In this document: positions 1 through 7,478 of the stretch, in pieces
Layout: each line of letters opens with the position of its first letter
Position numbering within the stretch: position 1 is the first letter of the stretch
From: Dissulfuribacter thermophilus
Lineage (GTDB): Bacteria > Desulfobacterota > Dissulfuribacteria > Dissulfuribacterales > Dissulfuribacteraceae
Length of the DNA stretch: 64,000 nucleotides
Direction of reading: 5' to 3'
Assembly: GCF_001687335.1 (NCBI RefSeq)
Contig: NZ_MAGO01000009.1
Coordinates: forward strand, 1-64,000
Translations under genes and position numbers: made by a program
The notes under the pieces: generated by a model
Database searches by the model: none
What the model saw: only the letters and a program-made list of their open reading frames with translations
Told to the model about the DNA's origin: nothing

Positions 1-274
1 TTGGCGTCCAGGTGGAATACGGGTGTTCTTTTCGTCTGCTGAGGTTATTAGTTATGTTTTGAATCCTTTCTATTGAGTCAACAATTTGTTCTATTCTCCC
101 CCATAGTTGTTCTGGGAGATCTGGATCACCATCTTTTAACATCTTTAATAATTCTAGGTTCATGGAAACTATTTGGAGTGGTCCGTTTATGTTGTGGATC
201 ACTCCCTGCCAAAGACGGCCGATTAGAAAATCTCTAAACTGATTTCTGCAGAGTTTGTTCAATGTATCAGACAT
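1..274 (-). CDS. Sensor histidine kinase, N-terminal part (cut by left edge)
   Basis: The minus strand is open from an ATG at 274 to the window edge (about 91 codons). The first residues read MSDTLNKLCRNQFRDFL, followed by GVIHNINGPLQIVSMNLELL, which looks like the H-box of a HisKA-type kinase: His followed by Asn-x-x-x-Pro-Leu. A charged helical stretch (QLWGRIEQIVDSIERIQNI) follows, as in a dimerisation hairpin. The ATP-binding domain would lie outside the window. No membrane segment precedes the H-box, so this would be a soluble kinase. It starts 7 nt after the stop of the HD-GYP reading frame and is therefore probably the third gene of a signalling operon. The family call is inference from one motif. 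Confidence 0.6.
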   Translation of the reverse strand, partial: MSDTLNKLCRNQFRDFLIGRLWQGVIHNINGPLQIVSMNLELLKMLKDGDPDLPEQLWGRIEQIVDSIERIQNITNNLSRRKEHPYSTWTP

Positions 275-280
275 ATTATC

Positions 281-784
281 CTATATTACATCCAATCTTT
301 TTTGTTTATATGTGGTCAAAAAGATTTCCACTAGTTCTGGGTCAAACTGGGAACCAGCATTTTTTAATATTTCTTTAACAGCAAATTCAGGCTCCCTTGC
401 AGGTCGATATGGTCTATTGGAAGTAATTGCATCAAAGGTGTCAGCAATTGCAAGTATCCTTGCAAGTCGAGGGATCTCTTTTCTCTTAAGTCCATCGGGA
501 TATCCTTTCCCATCCCATCTCTCATGATGATGTCTGATAATTTGGGGTTCAATACTGAGAAGCCCCAATTTTTTAACAATTTTTTCTCCTATAATAGAGT
601 GCTTCTTTATTATTCCGTATTCTTCCGGGGTAAGCCTACCAGTCTTCATGAGGATCTCGTCCCTTATTCCAATCTTCCCAATATCGTGAAGTGAACCTGC
701 AAATTGGAGAATCTCTAGTTCTTCATCTTTGCATCCTGCCTGTTCTGCAATTTTTATGGAAATGGCAGTCACTCTCTGTGAGTG
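281..784 (-). CDS. HD-GYP phosphodiesterase domain, downstream part of a frameshifted gene
   Basis: This frame carries the full HD-GYP signature: HSQRV, LHDIGKIGI (the HD pair), HHHERWDGKGYPDGL (the GYP motif) and ADTFDAITSNRPYR. Known HD-GYP proteins hydrolyse cyclic di-GMP. The homologous part begins at the His codon at 784. An upstream ATG in this frame at 883 would add about 30 residues with no match to the family. The preceding REC-GAF frame ends its homology exactly where this one begins, with one orphan base (785) between AAG and CAC codons. The two frames were therefore almost certainly one gene: a 2-nt loss, a 1-nt gain, or a sequencing error separates them. Confidence 0.85.
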   Translation of the reverse strand, partial: HSQRVTAISIKIAEQAGCKDEELEILQFAGSLHDIGKIGIRDEILMKTGRLTPEEYGIIKKHSIIGEKIVKKLGLLSIEPQIIRHHHERWDGKGYPDGLKRKEIPRLARILAIADTFDAITSNRPYRPAREPEFAVKEILKNAGSQFDPELVEIFLTTYKQKRLDVI

Positions 785-1844
785 CCTTGGTATATGAGTC
801 TTTGGCCTCGAGAGTGCTGACAAGGGCAGTGAGTGTAGAATAAAGGTTGTAGCTGACACTTTCGTATAATAATAGATTTTCAATAGTGAGGCTGGCCCTC
901 TCAGTCAATAGGTGCAAAATAAATACTGCATCATCTTCAAGTATTACTCCAGGCCTGGGGCAGGCAATTGAAAGGACACCGAATATGTTTTTTTGGATGA
1001 AAAGTGGGATTGCTATTAGAGCGGCATCGCGTTTGGCACCGTCTACTGCGGGAATTAGGGTTGGAATTCCATCCTTAGCCACTTGAGCATATGGCAGGGG
1101 GCTGTCTGGATAGTGAATAGTCTCCAGCTCCGGATCATATAACCCCTTACTTGCCATTAGTATCATTTTTTGTTCATCTCTATTGATTACCCAAAAGAGC
1201 CCTTGTTCTGTTTGGGTAAGTGTGCAGGCCAGTTCAACAAGGGTATTATAAAGCTCTTTTGTACTCTTTGTCTTACTCAATGTGTCACTTATGGTGAAGA
1301 GAATTGCCTGTTCTTTTACCTTTTGTTGGAGTTTTTGGTTGGTTTCCTCAAGTGCCTTTTTTACCTGAAGTTCCCTGGATAAATAGACATTTTCCTTTAA
1401 AACTTTTCGTTCACCAGCGAGGCGCTCCAATGATACGCTGAGTTGATCAAGACTAAAGGGTTTCGCAAGGAAGTCTGAGGCCCCTGCCCTCATGGCCTGA
1501 ATTACTTTTTCACTGGATGGGTAGCCTGTAATAATTATTGCGACTATTGAGCGGTCCTTTTTCTTGACGCGTTTTACAAATTCAATACCGTCCATGCCCG
1601 GCATATTTATGTCTACAAGGACACCATCCAGTCCGCCTCCAAGACGGTGGATGGTGTTTAGGCCTTCGAAGGCATTTTCTGCCAAATAGACTTCAAAGGA
1701 ACCAAGGGCATGTAAGTATTCTTTTAAGGTCTCTCTGACAAGCCTCTCATCATCCACGATGAGGATCTTGAGTGGACTCTTATTGACCTTGGTGCGTACT
1801 ATATTGGGGGCACTTTTGTAGGGTATAGGCTGGTTGAGATCCAT
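785..1844 (-). CDS. Response regulator with REC and GAF domains, upstream part of a frameshifted REC-GAF-HD-GYP gene
   Basis: Residues about 25-140 are a REC domain (ILIVDDERLVRE, phospho-acceptor Asp in VDINMPGMDG, Lys in AKPFSLDQL). A coiled coil follows (about 145-190) and then a GAF domain (about 190-330). The family-like sequence stops at TLEAKDSYTK, after which this frame runs on into unrelated residues and stops at 723. The HD-GYP domain continues in another frame from 784. If intact, the product would be a phosphorylation- and ligand-controlled c-di-GMP phosphodiesterase (RpfG/PdeR-like layout). The ATG at 1844 lies 6 nt after the stop of the preceding regulator, so the genes are co-transcribed. 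Confidence 0.85.
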
Positions 1845-1849
1845 TTTTT

Positions 1850-2569
1850 TTACAGTGTCCCTATGAGTTTCTTTTTAAGCATTTGAAATTCATCTTCACT
1901 GATCAAACCCTGCTGCAGCAACTTCCCCAGGCGTTCAAGCTCTGTCAATGCCATTGAAGGGCTCATTGAAGGGCTTTTATAGGAGTCTGGAGGAATCCAG
2001 TCCATCCCATAGAGACCGTGAATTCCAAAGGATGTAGTAACTTCTTCTTTTGTCCCGTTGGTCTTGTCCTCTTTGGTTTCACATTTTGCCTTTTTAATTT
2101 CCTCCAATAAAAGCCTGTTTTCCCGTATGAGGTAAATGCGTTCGCATGCATTATCAACGCTAATCTTGAGCTCATCGAGCCTAAAGGGCTTTCTAAGATA
2201 GTCATATGCCCCTTCCTTTACAGCCTGGATCGCGGTTTCAAGAGAGGCATATCCGGTAATTATGATCATTAGTATGTCAGGATAGAGTTGTTTAGCTTTA
2301 TGCATTACCTCCATACCGTCAACCTCTGGCATCATGAGATCAGTGATCAGAAGGTCAAATCTTTTTTTCTTCAGTTTTTTTATTGCATCGAGCCCGTTAT
2401 TGACCACTGTAATTTCCCGATCATCACTTTGTAGTAATTCTACGAGGAGATCTCCGACGTTTTTTTCGTCCTCTGCAATGAGAATCTGGAGCTTGTCTTC
2501 AGGTTTTAAGGCCCTTGATTCCATTAAAGTCGTCCTTTCTCTCTGGAATTGATCAGCGGTCTCATGCAT
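1850..2569 (-). CDS. Response regulator with C-terminal SHOCT domain
   Basis: 239 aa. The REC domain covers residues about 27-145, with the acidic pocket in ILIAEDEKNV, phospho-Asp in LLITDLMMPEVDG, Thr in IIITGYAS and Lys in LRKPFRLDEL. A Lys/Glu-rich linker follows. The last 35 residues (ALTELERLGKLLQQGLISED onward) match the SHOCT pattern, a short helical oligomerisation module usually found at protein ends. There is no DNA-binding domain, so output is probably by protein contact. It is the first gene of the minus-strand signalling operon and is divergent from the gene at 2670. REC plus SHOCT is an uncommon pairing. Confidence 0.85.
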   Translation of the reverse strand: MHETADQFQRERTTLMESRALKPEDKLQILIAEDEKNVGDLLVELLQSDDREITVVNNGLDAIKKLKKKRFDLLITDLMMPEVDGMEVMHKAKQLYPDILMIIITGYASLETAIQAVKEGAYDYLRKPFRLDELKISVDNACERIYLIRENRLLLEEIKKAKCETKEDKTNGTKEEVTTSFGIHGLYGMDWIPPDSYKSPSMSPSMALTELERLGKLLQQGLISEDEFQMLKKKLIGTL

Positions 2570-2669
2570 TCATTCAATACCCTGTCTCCTGTTGTTATTA
2601 GAGCTAAATGTGATTAAGTTTAATTAAAATCAACGACATAGAATCTATAAATCTTTATCGGTAAAAGAG
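2570..2669. promoter_or_regulatory. Divergent intergenic region
   Basis: This 100-nt AT-rich gap separates the divergent signalling operon from the DUF6178-like gene, so promoters for both must lie here or inside the flanking genes. I could not pick a convincing -35/-10 pair. An AGAGGTGA Shine-Dalgarno-like stretch sits at 2666-2673. Confidence 0.4.
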
Positions 2670-4406
2670 GTGAGTGGCTTGAGCTTTTTTGAAGAAAAAA
2701 ATTTGGACTCATTTTTGACCCTACCTAGAGAGGAACAGGAAAGTATTGTTGCCCAGATGGAGCCTTCCGAGGTACTGAGTGTGTCTTTGATGCTGCCCTG
2801 GGAAAAGCGTCTGAATTTTCTAGAGATGAGCCCCAAGTTTGACGAGATAGTTGAGGCCTATCCAATTCAAGAGCTCTACTGGACTATAAAGGCCACTGGT
2901 CCTCGTGATGCCATTTCTGTTTTGAAGGCAATGTCTGCTTCGGCCTTGCAATTGGTTTTCGATCTGGAATGGTGGGAAAAAGATACGTTTAAGCCTTCAA
3001 AGGCCCTTACCTGGATGGTCCTTTTATTCGAGGCTGGAGAAGGAAAGGTAATTGAGTGGATAAACTACATATATGAGCGGGATGAGACCATATTACCTCT
3101 TTTGCTACGTTCTTTCATAGAAGTTTTAAAAAGGCCTGATGACATGGAAATTCAAGAGGCAAGGGATGTGCTGGCCCCATTTACCCTAGATGATTGCTAC
3201 TACATACGGTTTAATAATATTGAACTTCAACCTCTATGGGGGCGGTTTCTTGCAATTTTATATTCAGAGTCTCCTGGGAAATATAGGGATATTTTAGAGG
3301 CGATTTTGTGGGAGACGAGGCTAGAACAAATGGAGACTGCCTTTAAGTGGAGGCGCTCCAGACTCTCTGATTTTGGAATTCCTGACTATTATGAGGCAAT
3401 AGACATATTTGCCTTTGCACCTGGCATGAAGGTGCGAAAAGTCAATGTGGATTACCTTGACGCAGGTGCCCTTGGAACAGATTTGCCCATGAGTTTTATC
3501 CCCACAATTTATATGGAGGGTGCAAATTCCCTGCTTAAGGCCATTGAAGCCCTTAAGGGATCAGTTTTCATGGAGAGGATAGTCCATGAATGGATAGGAG
3601 TGGCCAACAAGATTTTAATAGCCCAGGGTACTCCTCTAGATGAACCTGAACGGTTGAAAGAGGCCCTACTGGAAGGGACATCACTGATAAATCTTGGTCT
3701 TGAATGTCTGTGTAGTGAGGAAGGAATGGGCCTTGAGGAAGGGCTCAAGACATCAGTGCTCGAGGATTTGGTAAGGCTGGGCCTCACCAGGGTGAAAGAG
3801 GCGGCGCAGCCAATATTTGAGTTGGCCAAAGATCCCAATAGTCCTCCTGAACTCTTTCATCTCCCAGATGGACTCAGGGAAAGGTGTGTAGCCTTGCTCA
3901 ATGAGCCTCCAAAGGTGTGGGATGACGAACGGTTCGTGATGCGTCCATTTACAAATGTCAAAGACCTGGAAGGTGTGCGAAGAGACGGTGAGATAGTCAG
4001 AGACCTCACAGATCTAATGGAATTTATCGTGCCTCATTGGAGCAGGTGGCCAGATGAAGTGTCTCTTGATGGAACTAATTTAAATGATCTGATGGAGTTC
4101 GATTTAGTTAAGGGTCTATTGACTGCCATGGGCAATTTTCTATTGAATGGCTCTAAAGAGGTGAGACCTATTCTAGAAAGGGACCTTTTTGAACTCTTTT
4201 CAAAATTTGAAGGGCTGAAAGGCCTAGATGATATTATAAGTTCAATGATCCCAGAATTGAAACGTAACTGTTCAGTATCATTTTTAGACTTTTTGGACAA
4301 AAAGATTCAAGAACTTTTGGAAGACTGGATTCTCATGGGAAGGCCTAGAGAAATCGATGGAAGGCTTATCCATGGGATACTGGTTAGATTGTCAGATCGT
4401 ACATGA
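2670..4406 (+). CDS. DUF6178-like conserved protein of unknown function
   Basis: 578 aa, soluble and acidic, with no signal peptide or membrane segment. It is rich in Leu, Glu and Trp and reads as an all-helical protein. Length and style (LPREEQESIVAQMEPSEVL near the start; an inner segment with FAFAPGMKVRKVNVDYLD) resemble the DUF6178 proteins of Desulfobacterota; this is recalled resemblance, not a search. GTG at 2670 is the longest start, but AGAGGTGA at 2666-2673 is better spaced for a TTG at 2679 (product LSFFEEKNLDSF). Its last 15 nt overlap tail-to-tail with the minus-strand LOG-family gene. No catalytic motif is recognised. Confidence 0.7.
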   Translation: MSGLSFFEEKNLDSFLTLPREEQESIVAQMEPSEVLSVSLMLPWEKRLNFLEMSPKFDEIVEAYPIQELYWTIKATGPRDAISVLKAMSASALQLVFDLEWWEKDTFKPSKALTWMVLLFEAGEGKVIEWINYIYERDETILPLLLRSFIEVLKRPDDMEIQEARDVLAPFTLDDCYYIRFNNIELQPLWGRFLAILYSESPGKYRDILEAILWETRLEQMETAFKWRRSRLSDFGIPDYYEAIDIFAFAPGMKVRKVNVDYLDAGALGTDLPMSFIPTIYMEGANSLLKAIEALKGSVFMERIVHEWIGVANKILIAQGTPLDEPERLKEALLEGTSLINLGLECLCSEEGMGLEEGLKTSVLEDLVRLGLTRVKEAAQPIFELAKDPNSPPELFHLPDGLRERCVALLNEPPKVWDDERFVMRPFTNVKDLEGVRRDGEIVRDLTDLMEFIVPHWSRWPDEVSLDGTNLNDLMEFDLVKGLLTAMGNFLLNGSKEVRPILERDLFELFSKFEGLKGLDDIISSMIPELKRNCSVSFLDFLDKKIQELLEDWILMGRPREIDGRLIHGILVRLSDRT

Positions 4407-5102
4407 ATTTTCATTGTTGTTTTCTTGAGAAATTGGTACAGCCTTTTGGATTACCTCGATTACCTGGTTTGGATCATCGAGGACATGGAAGATAGCCATG
4501 TCCTCATGGGAGATCATGTTATGACGAAGTACTGTTTTTTCTATCCAGTGGACCAGTCCCTTCCAGAAATCACTGCCCACTAATATTACTGGAAATGGTT
4601 CAATCTTCTTGGTCTGTATAAGGGTTATGGCCTCAAAAAATTCATCTAGGGTCCCAAATCCACCTGGTAGGCATATAAATGCTACGGCGTATTTGACGAG
4701 CATCACCTTTCTTATGAAGAAGTATCTGAAGTTAAGGCTAATTGTAGCATATGGATTAGGTTTTTGCTCGTGAGGTAGTTTTATGTTTAGACCAGCAGAT
4801 ATCCCTCCTGCCTCTCTGGCCCCCTTGTTTGCTGCTTCCATTATGCCGGGGCCACCTCCTGTAACTACATTATAGCCAGCTTTGACAAGGTCATAGGCAA
4901 TGGTCTCTGCCAACTGGTAGTAAGTCGAATCTGGTTCCTGTCTGGCTGAACCGAAAATGGCCACTGCAGGATAAATCCTACAGAGATCTTCAAACCCATC
5001 TACGAATTCGGCCATTATTCTGAAAAGACGCCACGATTCCCTTGCGTTTAGATCCTGTAGTACAAAACGGTCTTTTAGGTCTGGACTAGATTTTTTATTC
5101 AA
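4392..5102 (-). CDS. LOG-family (TIGR00730) Rossmann-fold nucleotide hydrolase
   Basis: 236 aa. It has the family hallmarks GGGPGIMEAANKGA (residues about 80-95) and PGGFGTLDEFFE (about 145-157, the PGGxGTxxE motif). Members of this family, often mislabelled lysine decarboxylase, cleave nucleoside 5-prime monophosphates to a base and ribose 5-phosphate. Bacterial members also act in nucleotide salvage. The N-terminal 35 residues (FVLQDLNARESWRLFRIMAE) match the longer subfamily, with a helical region ahead of the GSARQEPDSTYY segment. It is probably a monocistronic housekeeping gene. Substrate is not predictable. Confidence 0.85.
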   Translation of the reverse strand: MNKKSSPDLKDRFVLQDLNARESWRLFRIMAEFVDGFEDLCRIYPAVAIFGSARQEPDSTYYQLAETIAYDLVKAGYNVVTGGGPGIMEAANKGAREAGGISAGLNIKLPHEQKPNPYATISLNFRYFFIRKVMLVKYAVAFICLPGGFGTLDEFFEAITLIQTKKIEPFPVILVGSDFWKGLVHWIEKTVLRHNMISHEDMAIFHVLDDPNQVIEVIQKAVPISQENNNENSCTI

Positions 5103-5130
5103 TGGATTAAATCCCCCCTTTAGCTAGAAC

Positions 5131-5385
5131 CTAAATTCTGCAATTGGCGAGTTTGCCCAAGATGCGAGGCGCAAGGGGCGCAGACGTGCTCAGGCACTTC
5201 AAGCCCTTTGCAACAAAGCAGATTGGGCAAAATCGCCAATCCCGCAGGGCGGCAAAAGGGGGCAAAAAACACGGAATATGGATTCACCCAAAAAGTGAAT
5301 TTTAGGAAAGACCAAATATCTGCTAATTCCCTATTTAATCGTTCAAAATTCATTTTTTGCCCCCTTTTGCCGTGCAGGATTTAGG
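5131..5385. mobile_element. MITE-like element with inverted termini and 6-bp flanking duplication
   Basis: The termini ACCTAAATTCTGCA (5129-5142) and TGCAGGATTTAGGT (5373-5386) are inverted repeats with one mismatch. TAGAAC flanks both sides (5125-5130 and 5386-5391), as for a target duplication. Inside is a second inverted pair, CGGCAAAAGGGGGCAAAAAA at about 5251-5270 against its complement at about 5353-5371, and a core hairpin (AAGTGCCTGAGCAC read on the minus strand). There is no transposase, so it would be mobilised in trans. The right copy of TAGAAC includes the first base of the recO stop codon. The core resembles the repeats at 18.2 and 18.8 kb. Confidence 0.7.
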
Positions 5386-5390
5386 TAGAA

Positions 5391-6077
5391 CTATTTTGTC
5401 TGAATAGTTGCACTGGCTATTTGTCTAAGCACATAATAGGATTTAGGTTCCTTCTCAAGGTGTTTTAAATGCATTGCCTTGAGTAGTGCCCATGCCTCCT
5501 TTATATTTTGTTTGGACATCTTTAACCTATTTAATCTATTTAAAGGACTAATTTGGACAAAATCTAGGCATCTCAATGTCCCATCAGAAATGCGTAATCC
5601 ATTTTTTTTAAGGTTTGTCCACTCTGGCCCATAACCGACTATTTTTAATAAGCGAGTCTTAAAATACAGAGTCAATGTATATGGCTCCATACCCTGATTG
5701 AGCTCGTTGAGAAACCACAATAAAAGCTCAAAAATATCCCTTTCAGGAGACAGCTCTCGGGTCCACAGGTCTACTAATTCACAGCCAAGACCAGCACACG
5801 CAAACTTTATTGCATGATTTTTTATTTCGGGAAAGGTGTCTTTGGCCCCCACAGAATGCAGGTGATAGAGTCCCTCGGTCCTTGGGGGCTTCAGGGTTGC
5901 AACTAAATAATTCAAGTCTTCAAGGGCATTTAAAAATCTCTTTTTGCTCCTCTTAGCTCCCCTTGCTAGGGCCTTGATTTTTCCATGAGAAACAGTGAAG
6001 AGAGTGATAATTCTATGAGATTCCCCAAAGTCTTGGCCTTTGAGGACTATTGAGTCCGATTCAATAAGCTTCTCCAT
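5391..6077 (-). CDS. recO: DNA repair protein RecO
   Basis: 228 aa. The N-terminal OB-fold domain is recognisable (IVLKGQDFGESHRIITLFT, then GKIKALARGAKRSKKRF). The helical C-terminal part contains the family segment KTRLLKIVGYGP. RecO anneals ssDNA and loads RecA with RecR in the RecF pathway. The Cys4 zinc site of many RecO proteins is not present after GYGPEW, as in the E. coli type. The stop codon abuts a MITE-like insertion, so the last residues (ASATIQTK) may have been altered by it. The start at 6077 overlaps the RodZ-like gene by 17 nt, consistent with translational coupling. Confidence 0.88.
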   Translation of the reverse strand: MEKLIESDSIVLKGQDFGESHRIITLFTVSHGKIKALARGAKRSKKRFLNALEDLNYLVATLKPPRTEGLYHLHSVGAKDTFPEIKNHAIKFACAGLGCELVDLWTRELSPERDIFELLLWFLNELNQGMEPYTLTLYFKTRLLKIVGYGPEWTNLKKNGLRISDGTLRCLDFVQISPLNRLNRLKMSKQNIKEAWALLKAMHLKHLEKEPKSYYVLRQIASATIQTK

Positions 6078-6507
6078 CTTTTGAAGGAGGCCTCATTTGT
6101 AGAGTGGTATTCCCCGCTTTGGGAGGAGAAATTGCATCTTTATTCAAAGTTTCAAATGCAAAATAACCCAATATGATCGCGATGATTAGAATTAATAGAA
6201 AAATGCCAGTATTTTTTATCAAAGTTTTTGAATGATTTTCCTGTCCGGTCCCTTTTTCAGATTCTTCCTTAGATTTTTCTTCTTGGTAGCGGAGTAATAT
6301 TTCCTCTGGAGTTAGTCCTATAAACTCAGCATAACTTTTTAAGAATCCCTTGATAAATACCTCACCAGGGAGTTCATCCCATTTGCCGCTTTCCATATAT
6401 ATTAAGGATCTTTTAGGGATTTTAGTCCCTTCAGAAATTTCATCGAGGGAAATGCCTCGTAATTCTCTCTCCCTTTTTAGGTATTCACTTAGTTTTTCTG
6501 AGCCCAT
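6061..6507 (-). CDS. Short RodZ-like HTH membrane protein
   Basis: 148 aa. Residues about 5-75 form the Xre-type helix-turn-helix seen at the N terminus of RodZ (LKRERELRGISLDEISEGTK, then KRSLIYMESGKWDELPGEVF and GFLKSYAEFIGL). A charged linker follows, then one membrane segment (residues about 103-120, IFLLILIIAIILGYFAF). Only about 25 residues remain outside, so the periplasmic DUF4115 beta domain of RodZ is missing. RodZ links MreB filaments to the envelope; this version keeps only the cytoplasmic and membrane parts. It lies between a SurA-like gene and recO in one operon. Confidence 0.8.
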   Translation of the reverse strand: MGSEKLSEYLKRERELRGISLDEISEGTKIPKRSLIYMESGKWDELPGEVFIKGFLKSYAEFIGLTPEEILLRYQEEKSKEESEKGTGQENHSKTLIKNTGIFLLILIIAIILGYFAFETLNKDAISPPKAGNTTLQMRPPSKDGEAY

Positions 6508-6516
6508 TTTGACACA

Positions 6517-7449
6517 CTATAAGAGGATTCTAATGGAGGCCTTTTGCCTGAGTTCCTTGAGCCATTCTTCAAATTGTTGATTTAGCTTTTTCTTGAAAAG
6601 TAGATTTCTTATTTCCCTTTTTTGAGCATTTAAAGACTCTTCATTGGAACTAAGTATATCCTTGACTCTGAGTATGTGAAATCCTGTTTCAGTCTCAATT
6701 ATATTGGAAATTTCCCCCTTTTTTAGGTGTTTTACGTGTTCCTTTAAAAAAGGTGCCATCTCAGAGAGGGTGAATGAACCAATATCTTGAAACTTTTCCA
6801 TGACGGCATTTTGGGTCTGTGGCTCCTTAAGCTCTTTTAGGATTTTAAGGGCTTCTTTCTTAGCCTCTTCTCTAGTCCTATGTTGCCCATCAAAGCCGAT
6901 AAAAATATCTTGAAGCTCATAAATTGGTCCTTTTTTTAAATCCTTGAGAGGATGTTCCTTCAAATATGCCTCAATCTCTTCATCGGTTACCACAATCTTT
7001 CCCCTCACTTCAGAGGATATGAGCCTTGAATGTTCTATTTGTGTCCTGATTTCTTCCCTGTAAGCATCTAAGTCCTTTCCCTGTTTTTTCAATATGTCTT
7101 CCAGTTCCTTAATAGTGAGGCCGTTTGACTTCAAGATCTCGTCTAATGCTAGATCCACCTCTTTTTTTGATACCTTAATCCCCCTATCCTCTATTTCCTT
7201 TTTGATTAGATGTTGATCAATGACCTGTGGCAAAATCTGCGCCAGTAGTGTGTCATCCAGGGGCCTCCCTGTCTGTCCTGTTCGTCGGAGTATGTCTTTG
7301 GCCTTATCTTTGAGCTCTGATAGGGTTATGCAATCGTTATCTACAATGGCAACGATTCTGTCCACAATTTCCCCATATGTTGGACGGAGGATGATCGTGT
7401 GGGATATAAAAAAGGTGACAATTAGGACGAAAAACAGGTGTTTTTTCAT
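6517..7449 (-). CDS. SurA-like periplasmic peptidyl-prolyl isomerase
   Basis: About 310 aa. The ATG at 7449 is preferred: AAAGGAG precedes it by about 10 nt and the product begins MKKHLFFVLIVTFFISHTII, a signal peptide. A longer frame from 7482 would bury this signal. A SurA-type N-terminal domain follows (EIVDRIVAIVDNDCITLSEL), then one parvulin domain (residues about 175-275: GPIYELQDIFIG, KFQDIGSFTLSEM, ETETGFHILRVKDI). E. coli SurA has two parvulin domains; single-domain forms are common. The predicted role is chaperoning outer-membrane proteins. The gene follows mfd in the same direction. Confidence 0.87.
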   Translation of the reverse strand: MKKHLFFVLIVTFFISHTIILRPTYGEIVDRIVAIVDNDCITLSELKDKAKDILRRTGQTGRPLDDTLLAQILPQVIDQHLIKKEIEDRGIKVSKKEVDLALDEILKSNGLTIKELEDILKKQGKDLDAYREEIRTQIEHSRLISSEVRGKIVVTDEEIEAYLKEHPLKDLKKGPIYELQDIFIGFDGQHRTREEAKKEALKILKELKEPQTQNAVMEKFQDIGSFTLSEMAPFLKEHVKHLKKGEISNIIETETGFHILRVKDILSSNEESLNAQKREIRNLLFKKKLNQQFEEWLKELRQKASIRILL

Positions 7450-7478
7450 AAAGAAATAATCTCCTTTAAGTGTTATAT

